From contig PQWQ01000016.1 of NCBI GenBank assembly GCA_002943765.1, positions 496,001 through 560,000 of the forward strand: a DNA stretch of 64,000 nucleotides, given 5' to 3'. Positions 1 to 11,000 of the stretch are shown here, piece by piece. Within the stretch, counting starts at the first letter, position 1. Each line of letters begins with the position of its first letter. The notes beneath the pieces were generated by a model. It saw nothing but the letters and a program-made list of their open reading frames with translations, was not told the origin of the DNA and searched no databases. The position numbers and the translations under genes were made by a program. Source of the DNA: Psoroptes ovis (taxonomy: Eukaryota; Arthropoda; Arachnida; Sarcoptiformes; Psoroptidae).

Positions 1-2993
1 CCAGGTGAAAATACTTGTAAACGTAATTTAAGAATTAATTCGACTAATAATCCTGGTTCACAATCTTGAAACAATTGTACACGTCTTAAAGTTTGTAAAT
101 GTACATTAATTGCTATTTCTGCTTTTAATTTATCCGGTAAAATTGCTGTCACTGAATCTTCATCTAATGATTGTTTATTTGTCCATAAATAATCAAACCA
201 TTTAATAACACGTTGCTCAAGATCTTTTGATACATGACGAAATTTCATATATTGTTTAACGGCATCCATTTGTGATTGAAATTCGGTACGTGCTGCATTC
301 ATATTTGTAATCATTGAACCAACATTACCGACAATCGTAGCAAATATTAATACACCGATTAAAAAATTAACCACAACAAATGCATATTCAAAATCAGTTT
401 CTGGTATCGGTACCTCGCCAATAGTGGTCAATGTCAGTGTAGACCAATAAAAACAATAAATATATTGATGTCTTAATGAATCGGTTTGATTTATTGATTC
501 ACCATCAATAGCACGACGATTATAAACCCAACGATCACTGTCGAAACCGATTGCATATGATATTGCAAAATAAATACATGCATTCCAATGTATTAATATT
601 AAAATGTAAAATATCAATTTTGCAATACGAAATGCATGAGGAAAATTTGTTCGCGTTTCAGTACGTTCAAAACATTCAGTTAAACGATAAAATCGTAGTA
701 ATCGATTAATGCGTACAATAACAGTGCATGGATAATGTTTTTCCGGTTCACAATATGTACCAGTCATAATAAATATTAAATCTGTCGGCAATACTGATAA
801 TATATCTAATTTAAAACGAAAGCTTTTTATATAATTTATTAACAGCTTATTCAAATCTTTGACCAATAATCCTTGTTCTAAATAACCGGTACGTGAACTA
901 AGAAACATATCGATCAAATAAACAATATCGATTGAATAATCGATCAAAATCCAACCGGTAAGAAAATCATTTTGCATTTGCCAAAATACTGATCTTCCTA
1001 TTATTGTAATCACATTATAAATGACTGAAATACTAATTGAAATAAAACAATTAATTAATATATTATAAAATGAATCTTTATTGTTCACAATACTCACCAC
1101 ATAATAAATAGCCATCGATAATACGTTTCTTTTGAATCGAGAATATTAAAGACAATGTAAAAAAAATAAATCAATTAATAGCTCCAATAATTATACAATC
1201 AATCATTCACTTACGACTACTTGGATCAATCACATAATTCAATGTACGTTGTGTACGTTTTTTCATTTGATTTTGTCTACTTTTTGCACTCGATTTAGTA
1301 TTGGTACTATTGTTGGTGATTGATTTATTATCATTTTTATCCATTTTATTATTAGATTTATTTTCATTATTATTATTATTTGAATTTTTATTATCACCAT
1401 TTTTTTGATCATTTGCATTTGTTTTTGTATGATCATCATCATCATCATCATCATTATTGTCATCGTCATCGTCATCATCGATATCATTATCGTTACCATG
1501 TGCCATTGCAAATTTTTCCAAAAATGAATCATGACTACCGATGAAATCTTGTCCTTTTTTATTGTTATTATTATTTTTTGACCAATATTTAAAGGTCTTT
1601 AAAGTGAAGAAAAGTATGATTATTTTGTAAATATTATTCAATTTAAAATGAATCACAATTACCTGCAATGCATTCGCTATTTTAGGTATATTCAAACGAA
1701 ATTCTCTGGTTGATGATTGCTGCTGCTGCTGTTGTTGTTGTTGTGGTTGTTGAGCATTATCTGGTTTAGCATTACCCAACGCTACCGCCGGTGTTGATTG
1801 TCTACTTGATGTAAGTAAAAGTTTTGAATTTGCACCAACTGAAGAAGCATTACTGGCCGATGATGATAAACGACGAAGATTATTATTTGTTGTCGATTTT
1901 GTCGAATTAATATCTAATGTTGTTGTCCATATTTGTTCTTTGGATTGTTTATCATTTTCAGCATGATTTCTATTATTATTATCATTACCAATAGTTAATT
2001 GATGAGAAATTGAACCATTCATCATTGGTTTATTATTTTCTGAATGATTGGCCATAGGTGATACCATATTCATTGTAATATTACGATATAATAATGATTG
2101 ATTTGACATACGACGACTCATTTTTGAATATTTTTGATTATTATTATTATTATTATCATTATCATTTAGCAATGGACTCGATATTATTTGATCAATTGAA
2201 TGCAAACAATAATTGTTCAACGATTTTGATAATGTTATTCGGTCATTTTCTAAAATTTTATCATCATCCAATTGATTATTATTATTCTGTTGTTGTTGTT
2301 GTTGCGGTAATTCAAAACCACACCAACTATTTGTACGTAATTTTTTATCGATATTATTGTTTGAATAATCGAAATTTTGATACGATTGTCTACGTTGATG
2401 ATGAAGACGTCGCTGCTGCTGTGATGGCTGCTGTTGTTGTTGTTGATAAGTTTGTTTAGGCACTTGTAATAAATTTTTTTCTACACAAATATCATTTGAA
2501 ACAATGGTGGTCTTGGTGGTGGTGGTCGTGGCCGGTTTCGTTAATTCAATAATCGATGGCAATGATTGATCATTGATCAATGAATATTTATCTGATAATT
2601 TTGTTTGATTTAAATAAATGGTTGGTGATGATGCTGCCGTAGATGATGGTGAAGATATTGATATTTTTTCTACTTAAAACATTTGATTATATGAGAAAAA
2701 AAAAGTGAAATCGATTCAGGTTAATAAGGACCTTCAATGGAAATATTTGAATTAAATTATAACTGAATACAAATTTTAAAAATTGAAAATCAACCTGAAA
2801 CATCATTATTAATATTTAATATTTCACATAAATTATCAATAAAACCATTATTTTCATCATTATCATCCCTAATGGTGATCAATGAATGGTGATCCATATC
2901 ATTCGATGATGGCTCAATTAATCGATTATCAAACCAATAACAATTATTATTACGAGAATTTGATGATTGTTGTTGTTGATGATGATTGGACAT
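1..2993 (-). CDS. Cyclic nucleotide-gated (CNG) cation channel, alpha type, 3' end beyond window
   Basis: Five exons read by frame and splice sites: 2993-2795, 2672-1663, 1596-1215, 1128-1098 and 1032-1 (continues off the edge). The N-terminal part (about 520 residues) is low complexity: poly-Gln, poly-Asn and an Asp run. The conserved part starts at a YYRWLF segment (S1), followed by S2 ([13 protein letters not shown]), S3 ([12 protein letters not shown]), an Arg-bearing S4 ([14 protein letters not shown]), S5 with [11 protein letters not shown], a pore helix ending [10 protein letters not shown]6 ([16 protein letters not shown]), the C-linker (AARTEFQ, KWFDYLW) and the start of the cyclic nucleotide-binding domain up to QVFSPG. 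The TTIGE filter fits CNGA subunits; CNGB subunits have a Gly where the Glu is. Known family role: cGMP/cAMP-opened, Ca2+-permeable plasma-membrane channel of sensory and nerve cells. The 2794 donor (GTTGAT) is weak. Whether it is the CngA or Cng-like paralogue is unresolved. Confidence 0.9.
1597..1662 (-). other. 66-bp in-frame intron of the CNG gene
   Basis: The minus strand reads GCATTGCAG|GTAATTGTG at the donor and CACTTTAAAG at the acceptor. The segment is 22 codons long with no stop, so both spliced and retained forms stay in frame. If retained it would add a hydrophobic stretch (IIILFF) to the cytoplasmic N-terminus. Splicing is inferred, not shown. Confidence 0.55.
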
Positions 2994-3037
2994 TATTATT
3001 ATATTATTTTACCACAAAATTGAACAAAAACCTTTAT
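2994..3037 (-). other. Probable 5' UTR piece of the CNG gene
   Basis: Upstream of the ATG at 2993 the minus strand has a possible acceptor (ATTGTTTAG at 3039-3038). A donor-like TTAGGG|GTAAGT at 4138/4137 could supply a noncoding first exon. Both are inferred from splice-site appearance only. Confidence 0.3.
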
Positions 3038-5563
3038 CTAAACAATGAATTGTTGATTTTGAATGGAAAATGAATATTTTTATTCAGCAAAAAATAACGA
3101 AAAGAATAAGAGTAAGATTTCGATCATTTTTTGGCTAAACGGATATGTCAATCAATCGATATGTATGTATTAATATGTTTTAGGTTTCAAATTCAAATAT
3201 GTTTATCATCATCAAACATCATCATCATACAATACAATGAAAGAATTGACATCAAAAAAAAATTGAAATGTTTCGATATCGACAACAATATTATTCGATG
3301 ATAATATATGAATATATATTTTGAAAATGATCCAGAATTTGTCAAAAAAAAAAAAAATGGATGATAAATATGTAATGAAAATGAAATTGAAATAAAATGA
3401 AATAATAATAATACATGTCAAATAATATTAATACATTTTCTCCATCTATCTGTTTCTATCTGTTAATATATATGTGTATTTGCAGCGCATCATTTTGTCA
3501 ATTTGATTTTTGTCCCGAAATTTGTTTGTTTGTTGGTTTTTTTTCGGATGTTTTAGCCAAAAACAAAGAAAATTGAAAATTGAATATTGAATATTTGACC
3601 AAACAAGATATTTGGATAATCATATATAACGAATAGTATATGCATTAATGTTTGTGCATTTGTTTTTGTTTGTAATTTAATTAAAACAAATGAATATTTC
3701 ATTATTTGATTATTATTTATTCGATTAGTTGTTAATGCGGTTAAGACGAAATGAGGAGAAGAAAATTGAAGAAGATTGTTGATTCAAAAATATTCATGTA
3801 TAAAAACAATGACTTGCAATCGAAGTGATGTGTGTTGGTGTGATGTGCTGGTTGTTTTGTGTGTGTTTTTCAATATTAAAAAAAAATTGATGCGCATGAA
3901 TCGATATTGTTTTTTTTTTTTTTTTTGATTGATAATTTAATTATATTTTTAATCAATCAAATCTAGTTCATTTTAGCTATGAGTGAATGTGTGTGTGTGT
4001 GTTGACAAGTCTATGAATAATTTTGAATGGCCAAATATGATTAGTCAAGATTAGTATGATGGACAATCATCAATTTCGTCCATTATTAATTACTCAAGAA
4101 TCTATGTACATTAATCATCGAAACTAATGAAACTTACCCCTAAGAGTTCGGTGTTGTCAAATTGATTAAGAAAAAGCGGATGAATAGATTATGGAATCAT
4201 CGAATCACTTCAATAAAAATCTTTAATTATTCAAAATATTTAAATCATGCACATATGAACAGATATGCAAAATCAAAACCCACAAGAAAAGAAATTGAAA
4301 TAATGGAAATAAAATTGAAATTCATTTAATCCAATTGATTGAAATCGTTGATATTCACGACTGAAATGATCACCAGAAATGTCAAATGTTTTGATGAATT
4401 ACGAATGAAATAATATTTTACTTCAATTCAAACGTCTTTCAAAACCAATAGACGGAGAAAATCTAAAACAAACAAAACCAAAATGATCGTGTAAATAATG
4501 AATGAATGAAGAGACTGAATTTCAACAACAAAAACAAAAAAAAAAAAAAAAAATTCGACCCATAAAACAACCCCGAAATACAAATAAATAAATTGACAAT
4601 TGTCAGGTGTTTCAATTATTTTTGTTCAATTCGAAGAAAATAATGATTGATAATAAACGCAAATAAATTAATCGAAATTTATTATTATTATTATCATTAT
4701 TTATTTGCCGATTGCCAAGATAATAATAATAATAATATGATTACTTTTTGTGAAATTAAAAATTAAAAGAAATGAAATAGAAAAAAACTAATTAAATGAA
4801 AATTTAATTTTCTGTAAATATTTCACATTATTCACATTGTTATTATTGTTTTTTTTTATTTGCTTGAACTTGATTGATTGATTGATTGATTCAGTCATAT
4901 TGAAATATATGATTCATTCATATATTTTTCTATTGTTTAAATTTTTATTAGATTATTTCATGGTTATCTATTTGTTTTTGGATATTGTTTTGTTTGTATA
5001 TTGAATAGTTGTATGAATAAAATAAAATAAATAAATAAATAAAAATGAAATTATTATTATTATTAGATAATAATAATTAATAGAAATAACCAAGTCCTGT
5101 ATATACCTGCTGCTGCTGTGTGTGTGTGTTTCGAGGTTATTATTGATTAGAAATATAATTAATTTTCCATATTTTTCAATCTAAAGACAAGTTTTATTGA
5201 ATTTTGAGAATATTTTTGAAGCCTACACCAATATTCATTGGATGATATCGGGCAATTATTATCATCATTTTGAACAAAATTCATTTGATTTGAAAAAATA
5301 ATAATTTTCAAATGTACCTTGGTGTGGAAACAATAAACTTTTTAAATTTTAAATCATAATCGTTTATTATTTTTCCAAAAAAAAATTCTTAGAATAAAAT
5401 ACATGAAAGATAAAATATTTTCGTATGAATATGCATGTGAATATCAATGATATTTGAATGAAATTTTGAATTTATAACAGAAAAAAAATTGACACAGGTG
5501 ATTACAAATTGAAATCAAATCGATTGTCGTTTGAATATTCGAATGAATATATATCGCTTGTTT
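3038..5563. other. Noncoding interval between CNG and jagunal
   Basis: No ORF with protein-like composition. It holds homopolymer T/A runs (3910-3926, 4537-4552), a (GATT)n tract near 4873-4890, (TG)n at 3990-4000 and 5120-5130, and (ATT)n/(AAT)n stretches around 4681-4735. The only gene-like signal is the possible minus-strand splice donor at 4137. Confidence 0.6.
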
Positions 5564-6326
5564 TTAATTAGATTTTTTTGTATTCATATTATTATTAATA
5601 TTATTTGTACTATTATTATTCATTATTCGTTCACCATTTTGATTTGTTTGTTGTTGCTGTTGTTGTTGTTGATGTTGGTGTTGATTTCTTCGTTGAGCAT
5701 ATGGTTTCCATAATTTATACAATTTATATGCATAATATAATTGGAATAAATGAACTTGTAATGCAATAATTGCAAATGCTTCAAATATAACAGCGATCGG
5801 TAAATTCATCCAAACAAATTCAATTGTTGATAAATCTCTTTCATTAATAAATTTAATAAAATCAAATAAATATTTATACTGTGCCCATATGATTGGTGTG
5901 AATGCAAATATCATTATACTTAATAAATAATATTTAATCATAACGAATGAATTTTTCTTTATTGCACGTAAACCTAATAATGTGAACAGGTATGAAATAC
6001 CATAAAACCATTCCCATAAATCTGGTTTAGGTATTTCTAATTCTTGTAATTCTAATATAAATATATCCATACGATCTAATATATCTTCACTTAATTTCAG
6101 CACAATTAATAAATATAATAAAAAATGAAGATAAAACGATATTTTCAAATAATGTTTTGACATTGCACTGGAAATATTTTTGAAAAAAATGATAAAAATA
6201 TCAATTAAAAATACATCTCATCAATTTCTTTCGGTCAAACCTTGTTGAATGTGTTGATACCACACGTTGTCGATGTTGAAAATCGGTACCATCAGTACCG
6301 GTAACATATGCACCTTTGGAAGCCAT
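5564..6326 (-). CDS. jagn: Jagunal homologue, ER four-pass membrane protein
   Basis: Two coding exons: 6326-6241 and 6167-5564, with a 73-bp intron (AACAAG|GTTTGA ... TTTCCAG). Exon 1 gives the family's N-terminal signature, with TGTDGTDFQHRQRV close to the GTDGsDFqhReRV of other jagunal proteins. Exon 2 continues with four hydrophobic segments, the first containing LHFLLYLLIVLKLSEDI and the last ending ALQVHLFQLYYAYKL, where the QVH-x-LYY motif is diagnostic. Length is about 228 residues, longer than fly or human proteins (about 185-200) because of a C-terminal poly-Gln and Asn-rich tail. Known role: ER organisation and membrane traffic in fly oocytes; JAGN1 in human neutrophil granule biogenesis. 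The tail lacks an obvious dilysine ER-retrieval signal but ends TKKSN. Confidence 0.93.
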
Positions 6327-6364
6327 TTTTGCGTATTGGTTCAATTATTTATTTATTTATTTAT
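6327..6364 (-). other. jagunal 5' UTR in the first coding exon
   Basis: A good acceptor (TTTTATTTTCATTTAG, AG at 6366-6365) lies 38 bases upstream of the jagunal ATG, so a noncoding exon further upstream is expected. Confidence 0.55.
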
Positions 6365-7091
6365 CTAAATGAAAATAAAAAAAATTCAAAAACAAAAATC
6401 AATAAATCATTCATATGTCTTTGAGAAACATATAGAAAAACATTGAAATGATATGAAATAATATGAAATGAAAAATGATGATAATCATTCGATCAAATCA
6501 CATCAATATATGAACGAACGAATGAATGAATGAATGGGTTGATGTGAAATGATTGAAAGTATTTGAAAAAAAAACAAAAAAATTAAACAACAGCAGAATA
6601 TTCTACCGCAAATTACACAAAACGGTCATGATCGGTCGATAGAAACAAACATTCTTTATATGAAAAAATAAAATTCTTAATACAATTTCAATACAATTAA
6701 AATGTTTAAGACTACACTTAAATTCATTTTCATATACATTCATTCACGAATTCAATTAAGATTCAATTGTATTGTATTGTATGTATTCAATTCATTTACA
6801 TCTTACACAAATTACAATCTAAATTTAGAAAAAAATAAATTATTCTGTGTGAAAATGTATGAATTGAATATTGTATGCCAAGAAAGAAAGCAAAGAAAAA
6901 ATGTAAATTAACGATGAACAATGTTTTAATTAATTTAATTGAATTGAATAAACATGGATATATGGAATATGAAAGGATTTTTATTTTTGATCAAATCTCA
7001 AATTAATACACACTTGAAGAACAGCTTCTCGTTTGATCGCGAATTCATTGATTTATTCCCAAAATATTTATTTTTAAAAATCAAAACTTAC

Positions 7092-7140
7092 CTTCGAGAT
7101 TAATGATTTTGATTCAATCGATATTGTTGTTCGGTTGTTT
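7092..7140 (-). other. Candidate untranslated first exon of jagunal (B)
   Basis: A second perfect donor, CTCGAAG|GTAAGT (GT at 7091-7090), lies between exon A and jagunal. No acceptor is visible just upstream, so it looks like an alternative first exon rather than an internal one. The 5' limit is arbitrary. Confidence 0.3.
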
Positions 7141-7326
7141 TTGATTTATTTAGATTTTTAAGATTTTTGAACATGTGGCCAATTTTCAGTAAAAAACTCA
7201 ACGATGATTCTCATATGATTTTATTAATTAAAAAAAAAAATAAAAAATAAATTTAGACGCCATCCATCGATACAAAAGTATACGAAAAAAAAATCATTTA
7301 GGCAACAAAGTGTTAATTCGACTTAC

Positions 7327-7440
7327 CACTACTTTTTGTTGGCAAATCAAAACAAACATCGACATTGTTGACGTAGTAGTACGTTCAACACATATAGTAA
7401 TTTCAAAAACAACCGGCGCTTATTGGTAGTGGTATTGCAA
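7327..7440 (-). other. Candidate untranslated first exon of jagunal (A)
   Basis: The minus strand reads AAAGTAGTG|GTAAGTCG, a consensus donor with GT at 7326-7325. The sequence upstream is slightly richer in GC than its surroundings. The 5' limit given is a guess because no TATA box is evident. It would splice to the acceptor at 6365. Confidence 0.4.
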
Positions 7441-8038
7441 ACATTTCAAACAAACACAGAACAACAGAAGCTAGCAATTTTTCAATTTAGTCATTTAATT
7501 ATTTATTTTAATTATTTTATTTTATATTTTTCAAAAAAAAAATTATAATTAATAGTAATAAGAGTACAGCAATAATAATAGGCGAATAGCAATGGATAAA
7601 TAACAATAACAGTAATAATAATATAAATAAATAATGATTAAAAAAAGTAGATTAAATTTGAATTTGAATTTAAATAAAATTCAAATCGAAATCATTTCGA
7701 TGATGATAATGAAATTATCTATGTATATAAATATAATATATTCAGTCGATAAAATATAAAAAAAAAATAAAAAAATAAACATCAATATGAGAACATATCA
7801 TTGAATAAATATTGATAATAACAAATAATTCAATAAATTTATTTAAATAAGAACAAAAAAATATGAAAATATTTTGAAAAAATCCAAAATTCAAGAATTC
7901 TGAAATCCAAGAATTACAAGAACAAATACATGCACACCTGCACACACACAAATGGCTTTAAAATTTTTTAAAACGAGGAGCTAGAAAAAAATTCAATTCA
8001 ATCAAATATTAAATTCTTAATTTTCGAAATAATTCCAA
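7441..8038. other. Noncoding interval
   Basis: Between the candidate jagunal first exons and the stop codon of the chitin-binding gene. A/T-rich with (AAT)n near 7570-7630; nothing gene-like seen. Confidence 0.5.
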
Positions 8039-11000
8039 TCAACGACGTATATATTTCAATTCAAATGATGGCAACAATGATGATGATGATGATTGTGATT
8101 GTCGATGATGATGATGATGATTATTGTGGTGATGATCATTAGATTTCATTGATTTCATTGATCTGTTTGATGATGTCGATGTTGTTGATGTCGATGGAGA
8201 TGATGTAACAGATGATAATGATGGCGATGATGATGATGTGGCTGATGATGTCAATTTTATTGGTTTCAATACATTTTTATTGATCATTGATGGCTGCATT
8301 TGTTGATCACGATTTTGTGATTGTTGTTGTTGTTGTTGTGGCTGTTGTTCATTTTGTTGATAATTTGTATCATCTAAATTCAATCCAGATGCATATACAT
8401 CACGATTTAATGGATAAAATTTCGGTGATTCATCACATTTAACATTATACCACCAATCACAGATTAAATATTCTTGTGAAAATATTGTACCATTTGGACA
8501 TAGAAAACTATGTTTACCACCAATCAATTCGGTTGTTTTTCTTGATTGATTCAACAACGATAAAGGTGATGATGATGATGATGTTGATAATAATTTTTTT
8601 GTACGTGATAATTTTGATTCGGATGTGACCATTGTGGTTGATGATGCAGCCATTTCTGGTTCATTGTTGTTGATTGTTGAACGTTTTTTCATAATACTAT
8701 TCAAACTACAACTATGATATACTTGGCAACCAGTTTGCATGTCGGAATAGAAACCAGGATATTGTTGTTTAGAACAAACAAAATCCGTATCAGGTATATG
8801 GCCATAAATTGGATAATCAACACCAGGTACACCCGGTACATTTGCTTCACCAATTTCATCATCTTCATCATCATCATTTCCATTATTATTGCTATCATTT
8901 CCATCATAATCATCATTAAAATTTGTTGGTCTTATCGATTTCTTTTGATTTCGTTGTTGGTTATTAGCATTGATATTAATTTTAGGATTTTTTAATGTTT
9001 CAACAATTTCATATTTTGCAATATTTGCCTCTTTATCTTTATTAAGCAACAATGATGATGATGATTTTTGATTTTTCATTATTGTTACTAATTTGATTGA
9101 TTCATTATCTTCTTTGTTATTATCATTATTATCATCATTTTTCAATTGTTCAGGCATTACAACATTTGCGAAACCGAAATTATTTGGAATTTTCGGTACA
9201 CCTGGTGGCCGTCTATTGATTATCATTACTGAATCATTATTATCATTATTATTTAGAAAACTTTGATCATCTGATTCCAATGTTTGCCGTTTATTCCATG
9301 GATTCGACAATGGTTTTACCGTCAATGTTTTTATACCTTGTTCGATACGATTAATTTTTTCCAATAATGTTGTTGGCTGTTTGGTTGTCGTAAATGCTGC
9401 TGCTGTAGTTGCTGCTGATGCTGCTATATTTGATTTTGTTGTTTTAGGTAAATCCATTTTATGTACAGTAATTTGTTTACGTGATTCAGTTACATCAGGC
9501 ATTGTTATGTCCATTTTGATTACGGGATTAGTATCAGCCGATGATGCTGTGGATGATGGTTTTTTCAGCGTAAAACGTTGTGATTTTGTATTAAGACCAT
9601 CGACCATCGGATTATTATGTTCAACAAGGGTATTGATTGATTTATTATTATTATTAGCATTATCTTTTGTTTGTCGAGATTTTTTCGATTTTTTCGCTTT
9701 ATTTCTTCGATTTGTTGATTTTGTTATTCTCACTGATGGATTTGTTGTTGTAATTATTCTGATTGATGATGTTGTCGTTGTTGTTGTTGATGGTGCCGGT
9801 GTTGTTGTTGTTGTCGTTGTCGTCGTCGTTGTTGTTGTATCCAGCTCTTCATTATCTTCATCATCACTCATGGTTGTAGTTGCCATTGTTGTCGTTGTTG
9901 TTGTGGTCGGTGTTACATTTTCAATATCATCAAGCATCGATTTAGTTATTGAACGTTCAGCATGTTTAACAAAATCATCATTTTCATCCAAATCAAATGC
10001 AGATGTTGCTTTTTGTTCAATAAATTCAGGTTCATTAATTTCTCTTTCAAATTTTGGCTTAACAGTTGTTGTGGTTGTTGTTGTTGTTGGTGATTGTTTT
10101 CGTAGTCCAAACACAGTGGTAGGCATTGTTGTTGTTGTTGTCATAGATGATGAATCAAATGATGATTGTGTTGTTGTTTGTTGGTCATTACCAATACTAT
10201 CATCAATCAAACGAAAACTAGTCGTTGTTTGATGATTTAAAAATGTTCTTGGTGTCGATGTTGTGAGTAAATCTTCAATTTCACTATCATCATCAATATC
10301 ATGATCTGATGATGATGATGATTCTTTTTTCGTTAATTTATGATCAACATTTTCACGTTCAATTTCTGAATTTCGATCCAAAATTTTTTCATCACATTCA
10401 GGATCATCAGTATTGACAGGCGGCGTGGTTGTTGTTGTTGTAAATTCAACAATATTATCTTCATTCAATGGCATTGTTGTGGTTGTTTCTGCTTCAGATT
10501 GTGGTTCTTCAAAGATTACCGTACTTAAACTTTCTGGTGTTGCCGATGTTGTTGTTGGACTTGCATCATCATCATTATTTCCATTATTTTCTACGATAGA
10601 ATCATTATTCAATTCAGTTGCTGTGGTTGTTTCAGGTAACGAAGTTGTTGTGGTCGTTGTTGTTGTTGTTGTAGAATTATTCAAATGTTCCAATTCACGC
10701 ATACGATTTTCAATTGCTTGATTGAGTTCTTTGACCAATGAATTTAATTTAGTTGAACCAGTAAATGAACGTTTTAGATGACTATTATTTTCATCGGTCA
10801 TCAATGAAAATCGTGTTGGCTGTTCAACATGATTCACTACTGCTTCATGATTAATCATAAATGCTGGATGATTTTCATTATTAATATTAATATTATTATC
10901 GCTATTTTGTTGTTTAATTTTACGTTTCAATACAAAACTTGATTGATCTAATTTATTTGAATCATCTTTAAGATTAAATGTATCAATATGTTTATTATTA

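Noticed and set aside
9381..10232. Long plus-strand frame rich in Val, opposite the mucin-like gene
   Set aside because: It is the reverse of the poly-Thr and Ser codons of the real gene; it has no start context and its composition is an artefact of the repeats.
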